From positions 2,064,001-2,128,000 of the forward strand of contig NZ_CP089924.1 of NCBI RefSeq assembly GCF_021284765.1: a DNA stretch of 64,000 nt, read 5' to 3'. The notes below the pieces were generated by a model. That model ran no database searches. It was not told the DNA's origin and saw nothing but the letters and a program-made list of their open reading frames with translations. Numbering within the stretch: the stretch's first letter is position 1; the number at the start of each line of letters is the position of its first letter. The position numbers and the translations under genes were made by a program. The DNA is from Lysobacter sp. 5GHs7-4. GTDB lineage: Bacteria > Pseudomonadota > Gammaproteobacteria > Xanthomonadales > Xanthomonadaceae. Shown piece after piece: positions 17,897 to 27,195 of the stretch.

Positions 17897-18307
17897 TGCC
17901 TGCGCATTCTACGCTTCGCGCGCGTGAACGGGCGGAACGCTGCGTAGCTGGGGTGGTGCTGTGGGGCGGCTGGGCCGCGTCGCGACTCGAGAGCGAGTCC
18001 TGCTCGGCCTTCCTCAACGAGGAAGCGGTAGGACCACGCGCACCGAGGAAGTGAGCGGAGCGCTTCCCCCTTTGAAAAAAGAGGGATTGAGGGGGATTTG
18101 CTTTTGACGTCACGCGCATTCGTAGGGTGCGGTGAGCCGGAGGCGAACCGCACCGGTGCGCGAGGGTGGGGTGTGGTGGAGCGCGCGCGTCGCTTCCTAG
18201 TGTGCGTCGTCGCCATCCATGGCGCCGCTATAACCGCTTCGGCTGGTCCGGCCCGGCCATCCATGGCCGGGCGTTCGAAGGCGCAGCACCTGCCGATAGG
18301 GCAGGTG
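17897..18307. repeat. gap with hairpin repeat copy f and a second dispersed element
   Basis: This 410-bp gap holds a reverse copy of the hairpin repeat at 18064-18105 (TTTGAAAAAAGAGGGATTGAG). Right after it, at 18121-18153, is another dispersed element beginning CGTAGGGTGCGGTGAGCC and continuing GGCGAACCGCACC; the latter recurs inverted at 42785-42820. No gene is supported. Confidence 0.7.
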
Positions 18308-19681
18308 CTAAGCGCGCCTTCTCACCCACCGCACTCCCTGCGGCGTGTCCTCCAGCAAGATCCCTTCCGCGGCCAGCTGATCGCGGATCGCGTCGGAACG
18401 CGCGAAATCGCGGTTCTTCTTGGCCGCGGCGCGCTCGTCGATCAGACCCTGGATGCGGGCATCGTCGCCGCCGTCGGCGCCGCGCGCGAACCAGGCCGCC
18501 GGGTCCTGCTGCAGCAGTCCCAGGGCCAGACCGGCGCCCAGCAGTTCGCGCTTGCGCGCTGCGCGCTCGTCGCCCTCGGCCTTGCGCGCCTCGGCGGCGA
18601 TGCGGGCGATCTCGGCCAGCGCCTGCGGCGTGCTGAGATCGTCGTCCAGCGCGGCCTCGATCGCGGCCGGAATCTCGATGCCGTCGACCTCGACGTCGGC
18701 CAGGTCGCGCAACGTCCCGTACAACCGGTCCAGCGTGCGCACGCTCTGCTCGACCAGCGTGTCCGACCAGTCCAGCGGTTGGCGGTAATGCGCCGAGAGC
18801 AGGGCATAGCGCAGCGCCTCGGGCGGATGCGCACGCACCAGGTCGTGGACCTTCTCGATGTTGCCCAGCGACTTGGACATCTTGGCGCCGCCGAAATTCA
18901 GCATGCCGTTGTGCAGCCAGTGGCGGGCGAAGACCTTGCCGCCGTGCGCGCATTCGCTCTGCGCGATTTCGTTCTCGTGGTGCGGGAACTGCAGGTCGAC
19001 GCCGCCGGCGTGGATGTCGATGGTTTCGCCCAGGTGGGCGGCGGCCATCGCCGAGCATTCGATGTGCCAGCCCGGGCGGCCGCGGCCCCAGGGCGAATCC
19101 CAGCCGGGCAGGTCGTCGCTGGACGGCTTCCACAGCACGAAGTCGCCGGCATCGCGCTTGTACGGCGCCACCTCGACGCGCGCACCGGCCAGCATTTCCT
19201 CCGGATCGCGGCGCGACAGCTTGCCGTAACGGTCGAAACTGCCGATCGCGAACAGGGCGTGGCCCTCGGCGGCGTAGGCATGGCCGTTCTCGATCAGGCG
19301 CTGGATCATGGCGATGATCTGGTCGATGTGCGCGGTCGCGGCCGGTTCCAGGTCCGGCGCGCGCACGCCTAGCGCGGCCATGTCCTCGCGATAAGCCGCG
19401 GCGAAGCGGTCGGTGATGGCCGAGATCGGCACCCGCTGCTCGGCGGCGGCGGCGTTGATCTTGTCGTCCACGTCGGTGATGTTGCGCGCATAGACCAGGC
19501 CGCCATGGCGGCGGCGCAGCAGGTCGGCGAGCACGCCGAACACCACCGGCCCGCGGGCGTTGCCGATGTGCACGTAGTTGTAGACCGTCGGCCCGCACAC
19601 GTACATGGTCGGGCGGGCGGGATCGATGGGTACGAACGGCTCGACCCGTCGCGTCAGGCTGTTGTAGAGATGCAGGCTCAT
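18308..19681 (-). CDS. cysS: cysteinyl-tRNA synthetase
   Basis: This 457-aa class I synthetase charges tRNA-Cys. The HIGH-type motif is HIGN (38-41), the KMSKS motif is at 267-271, and zinc ligands include C29 and C209 plus the HHENE segment (234-238) that gives cysteine specificity. The start ATG has a normal N-terminus ([12 protein letters not shown]). It is a single gene, divergent from the secreted protein at 19906. Confidence 0.97.
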   Translation of the reverse strand: MSLHLYNSLTRRVEPFVPIDPARPTMYVCGPTVYNYVHIGNARGPVVFGVLADLLRRRHGGLVYARNITDVDDKINAAAAEQRVPISAITDRFAAAYREDMAALGVRAPDLEPAATAHIDQIIAMIQRLIENGHAYAAEGHALFAIGSFDRYGKLSRRDPEEMLAGARVEVAPYKRDAGDFVLWKPSSDDLPGWDSPWGRGRPGWHIECSAMAAAHLGETIDIHAGGVDLQFPHHENEIAQSECAHGGKVFARHWLHNGMLNFGGAKMSKSLGNIEKVHDLVRAHPPEALRYALLSAHYRQPLDWSDTLVEQSVRTLDRLYGTLRDLADVEVDGIEIPAAIEAALDDDLSTPQALAEIARIAAEARKAEGDERAARKRELLGAGLALGLLQQDPAAWFARGADGGDDARIQGLIDERAAAKKNRDFARSDAIRDQLAAEGILLEDTPQGVRWVRRRA

Positions 19682-19905
19682 GGGGTCACGCTATGGTTTG
19701 GGCCATTCTAGCGGCAGGCGCAGCGGCTGCGCCTCAGCTCAGGCCCGCGCGATCCCGATCGGGCTCGCAGCGCCCGCTCGGCGGCCGTGTTCGGAATGAG
19801 AATCGATGCGGGGCCGGTGCCGATCCGTCCGGGACTGGAGGGTTGATTCAGGTCGTGGCTACACTCCGGTCCTTACAATTTGTTCACGGAACCGATGCGA
19901 GCGCG

Positions 19906-20385
19906 ATGAACCCCCGTCCTTACCTGGCAGTCCTGATGTTGCTGGCCGGCGCCACCGCAGCCCTTTGGGCCGGTGCGGCGTCCGCGCAGAGCACGACGGT
20001 GATCCAGGCCGAGAACGTGCGCTACGAGTACGCCCAGGTGCTGCGCGTGACGCCGGTCTACCAGACCCTCACCGCGACCAGCATCGAGAAGCGCTGCGAG
20101 AGTCCCAAGCCCGCCAGCGAGGATTCGCGCCTGTCGCGCATGGTCGGCGCGGTCAAGGACGTGCTGACCCGCGACCGCCACGAGCGCGAGCGTCAGGCCG
20201 CGGCGGCGGCCGAAAACTGCCGCTCGGTGCCGGTGGAGCGCGAGTTCCGTCAGCCCATCGCCTACGACGTGGACTACGTCTACAAGGGCTCCAAATACCG
20301 CTCGCGGCTGCCCGAAGACCCGGGCAACCGGCTGCGCATCCGGGTCGCCGTGACCCCGGTGGTGGCCCCGCTCAACTCGCGCTGA
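19906..20385 (+). CDS. secreted protein, SlyB-like ends without a glycine zipper
   Basis: The 159-aa protein has a signal peptide (1-27, ending ASAQS). The mature start, NVRYEYAQVLRVTPVYQT, and the C-terminal part, YVYKGSKYRSRLPEDPG then RLRIRVAVTPV, resemble the two ends of xanthomonad SlyB/17-kDa-type outer-membrane proteins with a glycine-zipper 2TM domain. The zipper expected in the middle is absent; instead there is a charged helix around DVLTRDRHERERQAAAA between two Cys. No lipobox is seen. A soluble periplasmic role is likely; function is unknown. Confidence 0.75.
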   Translation: MNPRPYLAVLMLLAGATAALWAGAASAQSTTVIQAENVRYEYAQVLRVTPVYQTLTATSIEKRCESPKPASEDSRLSRMVGAVKDVLTRDRHERERQAAAAAENCRSVPVEREFRQPIAYDVDYVYKGSKYRSRLPEDPGNRLRIRVAVTPVVAPLNSR

Positions 20386-20459
20386 TGCCGATCCGGCATA
20401 AGCCAGGCCCCGTTTTCGACTTGCGCCGCCGGGGGCCGCATGCGAGCATTCGCCCCCTA

Positions 20460-20634
20460 ATGACCCACCTGCGCGCCGACGCCGACGTCCTCACCTCCGC
20501 CTACATGGCGGCGGGCATGACCTCGCGCGCGCGCCGACCGTTGCCCTGCCAATCCGCTGGGTGACGGTGCTCGCCGTCGTTCGTGTAACAAGCCACACAC
20601 ACGAAAAGCCCAGCCTTAGCGCTGGGCTTTTTTG
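20460..20634 (+). promoter_or_regulatory. putative arginine attenuation leader upstream of argF'
   Basis: A 34-codon open frame (20460-20564) begins MTHLRADADV and contains an Arg-rich cluster, SRARRP (Arg at 23, 25, 26; an internal Met at 20 could give a 15-aa peptide). Its last codons include GCTGGG (20556-20561), the same sequence as in the right arm of the terminator (20604-20634) and able to pair with its left arm, CCCAGC. That is the layout of a ribosome-controlled attenuator in front of an arg operon. The ribosome site for the leader is weak and the alternative pairing is only 6 bp, so this is an inference. Confidence 0.35.
20604..20634 (+). terminator. Rho-independent terminator upstream of argF'
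   Basis: An 11-bp stem AAAAGCCCAGC/GCTGGGCTTTT with a 6-base loop (CTTAGC) continues into a T-rich tract. It is 219 bp past the preceding gene but only about 97 bp before the argF' ATG, so it either ends the upstream transcript or works as an attenuator in the arg leader. Confidence 0.85.
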
Positions 20635-20730
20635 TTTTCGTCCCTCGTAAAACCAGCCGCCGCGAAATCCGCCACCGCGTTTCCCGGCCTCCCCCCCACC
20701 GATCCAGACCGACGCCCAACGACACCGCCC

Positions 20731-21738
20731 ATGATCAAGCACTTCCTCAACACCCAGGACTGGTCGCGCGCCGACCTCGACGCGCTGCTGGCGCAGGCCG
20801 CCGCGTTCAAGCGCAGCAAGCTGGGCGACCAGTTGAAAGGCAAGTCGATCGCGCTGGTGTTCTTCAACCCGTCCATGCGCACCCGCACCAGCTTCGAGCT
20901 GGGCGCGTTCCAGCTCGGCGGCCACGCCGTGGTGCTGCAGCCGGGCAAGGACGCCTGGCCGATCGAGTTCGAGCTGGGCACGGTCATGGACGGCGACACC
21001 GAGGAGCACATCGCCGAGGTGGCCCGGGTGCTGGGCCGCTACGTCGACCTGATCGGCGTGCGCGCGTTCCCGAAGTTCGTCGACTGGGCCAACGACCGCC
21101 AGGACAAGGTGCTGGCCAGCTTCGCCAAGTACTCGCCGGTGCCGGTGATCAACATGGAGACCATCACCCATCCCTGCCAGGAGCTCGCGCACGCGCTGGC
21201 GCTGCAGGAGCATTTCGGCACCAGCGACCTGCGCGGCAAGAAGTACGTGCTGACCTGGACCTACCATCCCAAGCCGCTCAACACCGCGGTCGCCAATTCG
21301 GCGCTGACCATCGCCACCCGCCTGGGCATGGACGTGACCCTGCTGTGCCCCACACCGGAGTACGTGCTGGACGAGCGCTACATGGGCTGGGCCGAGCAGA
21401 ACGTCGCCGAGAGCGGCGGCTCGCTCACCGTCAGCCACGATATCGAAAGCGCCTACACCGGCGCCGACGTGGTCTACGCCAAGAGCTGGGGCGCGTTGCC
21501 GTACTTCGGCAACTGGGGCCCGGAAAAGCCCATCCGCGACCAGTACCAGCACTTCATCGTCGACGAGGCCAAGATGGCGCTGACCAACAACGGCGTGTTC
21601 AGCCACTGCCTGCCGCTGCGCCGCAACGTCAAGGCCACCGACGCGGTGATGGATTCGCCGCAGTGCATCGCCATCGACGAGGCGGAAAATCGCCTGCACG
21701 TGCAGAAGGCGATCATGGCGGCGCTGATCGGCCAGTAA
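20731..21738 (+). CDS. argF: N-acetylornithine carbamoyltransferase (ArgF')
   Basis: This 335-aa transcarbamylase transfers a carbamoyl group to N-acetyl-L-ornithine, giving N-acetylcitrulline. Its sequence follows the Xanthomonas campestris enzyme very closely from memory. The carbamoyl-phosphate motif is SMRTRTSFE, with HPCQE for the second substrate half, and K301 (K302 in Xanthomonas numbering) in RRNVKATD is the lysine carboxylated in that enzyme. The ornithine-binding features of classical OTCase are replaced by the acetylornithine loop (GKDAWPIEF). The ATG at 20731 was chosen over upstream in-frame sequence because it gives the family N-terminus. It is the first gene of the arg/pro cluster. 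Confidence 0.93.
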   Translation: MIKHFLNTQDWSRADLDALLAQAAAFKRSKLGDQLKGKSIALVFFNPSMRTRTSFELGAFQLGGHAVVLQPGKDAWPIEFELGTVMDGDTEEHIAEVARVLGRYVDLIGVRAFPKFVDWANDRQDKVLASFAKYSPVPVINMETITHPCQELAHALALQEHFGTSDLRGKKYVLTWTYHPKPLNTAVANSALTIATRLGMDVTLLCPTPEYVLDERYMGWAEQNVAESGGSLTVSHDIESAYTGADVVYAKSWGALPYFGNWGPEKPIRDQYQHFIVDEAKMALTNNGVFSHCLPLRRNVKATDAVMDSPQCIAIDEAENRLHVQKAIMAALIGQ

Positions 21739-21748
21739 CCGCTTGAAG

Positions 21749-21866
21749 CCCCTCTCCCGCAAGCGGGAGAGGGGTTGGGGTGAGGGCGCTGTTCGCCCTC
21801 GCTTCGCAACCTCCATCGCATTCGTTTGCCCCCACCCCAACCCTCCCCCGCGCGCGGGGGAGGGGG
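21749..21866. repeat. two palindromes between argF' and argG
   Basis: The first is a perfect 12-bp stem CCCCTCTCCCGC/GCGGGAGAGGGG with a 2-base centre (21749-21774), followed by TTGGGGTGAGGG. The second is an inverted companion: CCCCACCCCAACCCTCCCCCGC, arms CCCTCCCCCGCG/CGCGGGGGAGGG at 21841-21864. The pair lies entirely within the 148-bp gap, so transcripts reading from argF' to argG would carry strong hairpins. Confidence 0.85.
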
Positions 21867-21886
21867 CAAAGACAAGAGAGACAGAA

Positions 21887-23083
21887 ATGAGCAAAGACAT
21901 CGTCCTCGCCTTCTCCGGCGGCCTCGACACCAGCTTCTGCGTGCCCTATCTGCAGGAGCGCGGCTGGGCCGTGCACACCGTGTTCGCCGACACCGGCGGC
22001 GTCGACGCCGAGGAGCGCGCCTTCATCGAGCAGCGCGCGGCCGAGTTGGGCGTGGCCAGCCATGTCACCGTCGACGGCGGTCCGGCGATCTGGTCGGGTT
22101 TCGTCAAGCCCTTCGTGTGGGCCGGCGAGGGCTATCAGGGGCAGTACCCGCTGTTGGTGTCGGACCGCTATCTGATCGTCGAAGCCGCGCTCGCGCGCGC
22201 CGCCGAGCTGGGCACCAAGGCGATCGCGCACGGCTGCACCGGCATGGGCAACGATCAGGTGCGTTTCGACCTGGCGGTGAAGGCGCTGGGCGATTACGAG
22301 ATCGTCGCGCCGATCCGCGAAATCCAGAAGGAGCACACCGAGGTGCGCGCCTACGAGCAGAAGTATCTGGAGGAGCGCGGCTTCGGCGTGCGCGCCAAGC
22401 AGAAGGCCTACACCATCAACGAGAACCTGCTCGGTCTGACCATGTCCGGCGGCGAGATCGACCGCTGGCAGGCGCCGGGCGAGGGCGCGCGCGGCTGGTG
22501 CAAGCCGCGCGCCGAGTGGCCGGCGGCGCCGCTGAAGGTCGCGATCCGCTTCGAGAACGGCGAGGCGGTGGCGCTGGATGGCGAGAAGATCGCCGGACAC
22601 GTGTTGCTGGCCAAGCTCAACGGCTTGTTCGCGCAGTACGGCGTCGGCCGCGGCCTGTACACCGGCGACACCACGATCGGCCTCAAGGGCCGGATCATCT
22701 TCGAGGCGCCGGGCCTGATCGCGCTGCTGACCGCGCATCGCGCGCTGGAAGAAGCGGTGCTGACCAAGCAGCAGAATCGCTTCAAGCCGGACGTGGCGCG
22801 CAAGTGGGTGGAGCTGGTCTACGAAGGCTTCTTCCACGATCCGCTCAAGACCGACCTGGAGGCCTTCCTGGCCAGTTCGCAGTCCACCGTCAACGGCGAA
22901 GTGGTGCTGGAAACGTCCGGCGGCGTGGTCGATGCGGTCGCGATCAGCTCGCCGCACATCCTCAACGCCAAGGGCGCGACCTATGCGCAGGCCGCGGACT
23001 GGGGCGTGGCGGAGGCCGAGGGCTTCATCAAGCTGTTCGGCATGAGCAGCACGCTGTGGGCTGAGATCAACCGCAAGAACTGA
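21887..23083 (+). CDS. argG: argininosuccinate synthase
   Basis: This 398-aa ATP-dependent ligase joins citrulline and aspartate. The PP-loop is AFSGGLDTS near the N-terminus; the citrulline/aspartate-binding segment includes [14 protein letters not shown] and [11 protein letters not shown]. The ATG at 21887 follows GAGAGACAGAA. It acts after the acetylcitrulline deacetylase in this pathway. The length is typical. Confidence 0.96.
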   Translation: MSKDIVLAFSGGLDTSFCVPYLQERGWAVHTVFADTGGVDAEERAFIEQRAAELGVASHVTVDGGPAIWSGFVKPFVWAGEGYQGQYPLLVSDRYLIVEAALARAAELGTKAIAHGCTGMGNDQVRFDLAVKALGDYEIVAPIREIQKEHTEVRAYEQKYLEERGFGVRAKQKAYTINENLLGLTMSGGEIDRWQAPGEGARGWCKPRAEWPAAPLKVAIRFENGEAVALDGEKIAGHVLLAKLNGLFAQYGVGRGLYTGDTTIGLKGRIIFEAPGLIALLTAHRALEEAVLTKQQNRFKPDVARKWVELVYEGFFHDPLKTDLEAFLASSQSTVNGEVVLETSGGVVDAVAISSPHILNAKGATYAQAADWGVAEAEGFIKLFGMSSTLWAEINRKN

Positions 23084-23103
23084 TCCAAAGCGAGGGTCCG
23101 TAG

Positions 23104-23130
23104 CCCCTCTCCCGCGAAGCGGGAGAGGGG
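23104..23130. repeat. palindrome between argG and argE
   Basis: A perfect 12-bp stem CCCCTCTCCCGC/GCGGGAGAGGGG with a 3-base loop, identical in its arms to the palindrome at 21749. It lies 20 bp after the argG stop and lacks a T-tract, so it looks like a mobile palindromic unit or an mRNA-stabilising hairpin rather than a terminator. Confidence 0.85.
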
Positions 23131-23195
23131 ACTCAAGCTGCAATCAGGATCGCAATCGCAACCGAACCATCGCCCGACGACGAGCCCCAACCTCC

Positions 23196-24287
23196 ATGCT
23201 TCCCGAAGTTCTGAAACACCTCGACGCCCTGGTGTCCTTCGACACCCGCAACCCGCCGCGCCAGATCGGCACGGGCGGCATCTTCGATTACCTGCGTAGC
23301 CAGCTCGAAGGCTTCCGCGTCGAGGTCGTCGACCACGGCGACGGCGCGGTGTCGATGCTGGCCGTGCGCGGCCAGCCGACCCGGCTTTTCAACGTGCATC
23401 TCGACACCGTGCCGTCCTCGCAGCACTGGAGCGCCGACCCGCATCGCCTGCGCGTGACCGGCGATCGCGCGATCGGGCTGGGCGCCTGCGACATCAAGGG
23501 CGCGGCGGCCGGTCTGCTGGCCGGGGCGGCGGTGAGCACGGGCGATGCCGCGTTCCTGTTCAGTACCGACGAAGAAGCCAACGACCCGCGCTGCATCGCC
23601 GGGTTCCTGGCCACCCAGCATGGCTTCAACGAAGTCGTCGTCGCCGAGCCGACCCAGTGCGAGGCCGTACTCGCGCATCGCGGCATCAGTTCGGTGCTGC
23701 TGAAGTTCCGTGGCGTCGCCGGGCATGCCTCGGGCGCGAACGCGATGCAGGCCAGCGCGCTGCACCAGACCATGCGTTGGGGCGGCAAGGCCCTGGACTA
23801 CGTCGAATCGCAGTCGCACCAGCGCTTCGGCGGCCTGACCGGCCTGCGTTTCAACATCGGCCGTGTCGAAGGCGGCATCAAGGCCAACATGATCGCGCCC
23901 AGCGCCGAGCTGCGTTTCGGCTTCCGCCCGCTGCCCTCTCAGTCGATCGACGGTCTGCATGAAACCTTCGGCACTCTGATCGAGGCCGGCGCGATCGAGC
24001 GTTACGAGGAAACCTTCCGCGGCCCCTCGCTGCCCGCCGGCGACGTCGCCACGGCCGAGCAGCGCCGCCTGGAAGCGCGCGACCTCGCCGACGCGCTGGA
24101 TCTGCCGATCGGCAATGCGGTCGACTTCTGGACCGAGGCTTCGCTGTTCTCGGCCGCCGGCCTGACCGCGATCGTGTACGGCCCCGGCGACATCGCCCAG
24201 GCGCACACTGCAGACGAGTGGGTGAGTCTGGAGCAACTGGAGCGTTACGCGCGCAGCGTCGCCCGCATCATGGGAGGCCAGGTCTGA
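23196..24287 (+). CDS. argE: acetylornithine/N-acetylcitrulline deacetylase (M20 family)
   Basis: The 363-aa M20 metallohydrolase has metal ligands in NVHLDTVPS (His, Asp), LGACDIKG (bridging Asp), STDEEAND (catalytic and ligand Glu) and a C-terminal His in AQAHTADE. In the xanthomonad pathway the corresponding enzyme deacetylates N-acetylcitrulline, the product of the gene upstream, and this is the expected substrate here. Its TGA overlaps the next ATG (TGATG), coupling it to the bifunctional kinase/synthase. Confidence 0.92.
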   Translation: MLPEVLKHLDALVSFDTRNPPRQIGTGGIFDYLRSQLEGFRVEVVDHGDGAVSMLAVRGQPTRLFNVHLDTVPSSQHWSADPHRLRVTGDRAIGLGACDIKGAAAGLLAGAAVSTGDAAFLFSTDEEANDPRCIAGFLATQHGFNEVVVAEPTQCEAVLAHRGISSVLLKFRGVAGHASGANAMQASALHQTMRWGGKALDYVESQSHQRFGGLTGLRFNIGRVEGGIKANMIAPSAELRFGFRPLPSQSIDGLHETFGTLIEAGAIERYEETFRGPSLPAGDVATAEQRRLEARDLADALDLPIGNAVDFWTEASLFSAAGLTAIVYGPGDIAQAHTADEWVSLEQLERYARSVARIMGGQV

Positions 24288-25615
24288 TGGCCATTTCGAT
24301 GGACAACCACCTGCAGACCCGCCAGACCATCGTGCGGTTGCTGTCCTCCATGGCCAGCGCCAAGGAGATCTCGCAGTACCTCAAGCGCTTCTCGCAGCTC
24401 GACGCCAAACGCTTCGCCGTGGTCAAGGTCGGCGGCGCGGTGCTGCGCGACGATCTGGAAGCGCTGACCTCGTCGCTGGCGTTCCTGCAGGACGTGGGCC
24501 TGACGCCGATCGTGATCCACGGCGCCGGCCCGCAGTTGGACGAGGAGCTGTCGGCGGCCGGCATCGTCAAGCAGACCGTCAACGGCCTGCGCGTGACCTC
24601 GCCCGAAGCGCTGGCGATCGTGCGGCGCGTGTTCCAGTCGCAGAACCTCAAGCTGGTCGAAGCGCTGCAATCCGGCGACGGCCGCGCGACCTCGATCATC
24701 TCCGGCGTGTTCGAGGCCGACTATCTGGACCGCGACACTTACGGCCTGGTCGGCGAGGTGAAGAAGGTCAACCTGGCGCCGATCGAGGCCAGCCTGCAGG
24801 CCGGTTCGATCCCGGTGATCGCCAGCCTGGGCGAAACCGCGGGCGGACAGATTCTCAACGTCAACGCCGATTTCGCCGCCAACGAACTGGTGCAGGTGCT
24901 GCAGCCGTACAAGATCGTGTTCCTGACCGGCACCGGCGGCCTGCTCGACGACAACGGCCGGGTGATCGACTCGATCAACCTGTCCACCGAGTACGAAGAC
25001 CTGATCCAGCAGCCGTGGATCAACGGCGGCATGCGGGTCAAGATCGAACAGATCAAGGACCTGCTGGACAAGCTGCCGCTGACCTCGTCGGTGTCGATCA
25101 CCAAGCCGGCCGAACTGGCCAAGGAACTGTTCACCCACAAGGGCTCGGGCACCCTGGTGCGCCGCGGCGAGCGCGTGCTGCAGGCGCAGCGCTGGGACGA
25201 GCTGGACCAGGCGCGGCTGCGTTCGCTGATCGAATCGGCGTTCGGCCGCAAGCTGGTCGGCGACTACTTCGAGCGCACCGCACTCAAGCGCGCCTACGTG
25301 AGCGAAAACTACCGCGCCGCGGTGATCCTGATCGAGGCCGAGGGCCGCACCTACCTGGACAAGTTCGCGGTGCTGGACGACGCCCAGGGCGAAGGCCTGG
25401 GCCGCGCGGTGTGGCAGGTCATGCGCGAACAGAACCCCAGCGTGTTCTGGCGCTCGCGCCATGGCAATCCGGTCAACCCGTTCTATTACTCCGAATCCGA
25501 CGGCTGCCTGAAGCAGGAGAAGTGGAAGGTGTTCTGGTACGGCATGGACGGCTTCGACGAGATCGCCGCCTGCGTGGACTACGCCGGCCGGCGCACGCCG
25601 ACGCTGGAGGACTGA
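24287..25615 (+). CDS. argB: bifunctional N-acetylglutamate synthase/kinase (NAGS-K)
   Basis: This 442-aa fusion catalyses the first two steps of arginine synthesis. The amino-acid kinase domain (about 30-290) shows [23 protein letters not shown] and the [15 protein letters not shown] nucleotide segment. A C-terminal GNAT-type synthase domain (about 300-442) has the acetyl-CoA region around [15 protein letters not shown]. This fused form is known from Xanthomonas (about 447 aa) and resembles the vertebrate NAGS layout. ATG at 24287 overlaps argE; ATG at 24299 is an alternative. Arginine feedback usually acts at this enzyme. No separate argA or argB is seen in the window. Confidence 0.93.
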   Translation: MAISMDNHLQTRQTIVRLLSSMASAKEISQYLKRFSQLDAKRFAVVKVGGAVLRDDLEALTSSLAFLQDVGLTPIVIHGAGPQLDEELSAAGIVKQTVNGLRVTSPEALAIVRRVFQSQNLKLVEALQSGDGRATSIISGVFEADYLDRDTYGLVGEVKKVNLAPIEASLQAGSIPVIASLGETAGGQILNVNADFAANELVQVLQPYKIVFLTGTGGLLDDNGRVIDSINLSTEYEDLIQQPWINGGMRVKIEQIKDLLDKLPLTSSVSITKPAELAKELFTHKGSGTLVRRGERVLQAQRWDELDQARLRSLIESAFGRKLVGDYFERTALKRAYVSENYRAAVILIEAEGRTYLDKFAVLDDAQGEGLGRAVWQVMREQNPSVFWRSRHGNPVNPFYYSESDGCLKQEKWKVFWYGMDGFDEIAACVDYAGRRTPTLED

Positions 25616-25618
25616 GCG

Positions 25619-26248
25619 ATGGACGACCGCAGTTCGGTGGATTGGGGCGCGCAGCCGCGACTGAGCGGCGAGCACGTGGCGTTGGAACCGTTGAGCCCGC
25701 ACCACGCCGATGGCCTGCGCGCAGCGCTGGCCGGCGGCGAACTGGCCAAGGCCTGGTACACCAACGTGCCGGCGCCCGAAGGCGTGGATGCCTACATCGA
25801 CAGCGCGCTGGCGATGCAGGCCAAGGGCGTCGCCTGGGCCTACGCCGTGCTCGATGCGGCGGGCGAGGTGGTCGGCAGCACCCGCTACTACGACATGGAT
25901 GCCGCGGTGCCGCGCGTCCAGATCGGCTATACCTTTTACGCGCCGCGCGTGCAGCGCACCGGTTTGAACACCCAGGCCAAGCTGCTGTTGCTGGGACATG
26001 CCTTCGAGCGCATGGGCTGCATCGCGGTGGGTTTCGAAACCAGCTGGTTCAACCTGGCCTCGCGCGCCGCGATCGCCCGCCTGGGCGCCAAGCAGGACGG
26101 CGTGTTGCGCAATCACCGCCGCCACGCCGATGGCAGCCGCCGCGACACGGTGGCGTTCTCGATCATCGACAGCGAGTGGCCGGCGGTGAAACGCAATCTT
26201 CAGTACAAGCTCGACCAGCATGCCCAAGGAGTCGCGACGCATGGCTAA
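25619..26248 (+). CDS. GNAT-family N-acetyltransferase (RimJ/RimL-like)
   Basis: The 209-aa protein has the GNAT acetyl-CoA core: [19 protein letters not shown], then [18 protein letters not shown] and the pairing helix [16 protein letters not shown]. It is embedded in the arg cluster, 3 bp after NAGS-K, and its end overlaps the start of argC, so it is translated with the pathway. Whether it acts on an arginine intermediate or a protein is unknown. Confidence 0.88.
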   Translation: MDDRSSVDWGAQPRLSGEHVALEPLSPHHADGLRAALAGGELAKAWYTNVPAPEGVDAYIDSALAMQAKGVAWAYAVLDAAGEVVGSTRYYDMDAAVPRVQIGYTFYAPRVQRTGLNTQAKLLLLGHAFERMGCIAVGFETSWFNLASRAAIARLGAKQDGVLRNHRRHADGSRRDTVAFSIIDSEWPAVKRNLQYKLDQHAQGVATHG

Positions 26249-27185
26249 GACCGTAGGCATCGTCGGCGCGCGCGGCCACGTCGGCGCGGAGCTGATCCGC
26301 CTGATCGCCGCGCATCCGCATTTCGAACTCGGCTTCGTGTCCTCGCGCGAGCGCGACGGCCAACGCGTGGCCGAGCACTTCCCCGAAGTCGACGGCGACC
26401 TGCGCTACAGCGCGCCCTCGCACGAGCAATTGCCGCAGCACGGCGCCGACGCGGTGATCCTGGCCCTGCCCAACGGCAAGGCCGCCGACTGCGTGGCCGC
26501 GTTCGACGCGGCGGGCGCGGATCCGGTGATCGTCGATCTCTCGGCCGACTACCGTTTCGACGACGGCTGGTACTACGGCCTGCCCGAACTCACGCGCCAG
26601 CGTTACGACGGCCAGCGCCGGATCAGCAATCCCGGCTGCTATGCCACCGCGATGCAGTTGGCGGTGGCGCCGCTGCTGGACGTGCTGGACGGGCCGGTGC
26701 AGTGCTTCGGCGTGTCCGGTTATTCCGGCGCTGGCACCACGCCGTCGGACAAGAACGATCCCGACAAGCTGCGCGACAACTTGATGCCGTACGCCTTGAC
26801 CGGCCACGTGCACGAGCGCGAGGTCACGCGTCAGCTCGGCCATGCGGTGGAGTTCCTGCCGCACGTGGCGCCGCATTTTCGCGGCCTCACGATCACCGCC
26901 AACCTGCATCTGAACCGGTCGCTGACACGCGAGGCGCTGATCGCGCGCTATCGCGAACGCTACGCCGGCGAGGCCCTGGTGCGCGTGCTGGACGAAGCGC
27001 CCTGGGTCAGCGCGATCGCGGGCCACCATCACGTCGAGCTGGGCGGCTTCGCCCTGAGCGACGATGGCCGCCGCGCGGTGGTCGTGGCGACTGAAGACAA
27101 CCTGCTCAAGGGCGCCGCCACCCAGGCGCTGCAGAACCTCAATCTGGCGTTCGGCTACGACGAAGCCGCCGGCATCCCCCTGTAA
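26241..27185 (+). CDS. argC: N-acetyl-gamma-glutamyl-phosphate reductase
   Basis: This 314-aa NADPH-dependent reductase makes N-acetylglutamate semialdehyde. It shows the Rossmann start [14 protein letters not shown] and catalytic C133 in [11 protein letters not shown] at 26241 was preferred to ATG at 26220 because AAGGAG (26226-26231) is 9 bases before it and the resulting N-terminus, MAKTVGIVG, is typical. The start overlaps the GNAT stop by 8 bp. Confidence 0.95.
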   Translation: MAKTVGIVGARGHVGAELIRLIAAHPHFELGFVSSRERDGQRVAEHFPEVDGDLRYSAPSHEQLPQHGADAVILALPNGKAADCVAAFDAAGADPVIVDLSADYRFDDGWYYGLPELTRQRYDGQRRISNPGCYATAMQLAVAPLLDVLDGPVQCFGVSGYSGAGTTPSDKNDPDKLRDNLMPYALTGHVHEREVTRQLGHAVEFLPHVAPHFRGLTITANLHLNRSLTREALIARYRERYAGEALVRVLDEAPWVSAIAGHHHVELGGFALSDDGRRAVVVATEDNLLKGAATQALQNLNLAFGYDEAAGIPL

Positions 27186-27195
27186 GGAACGCGCC

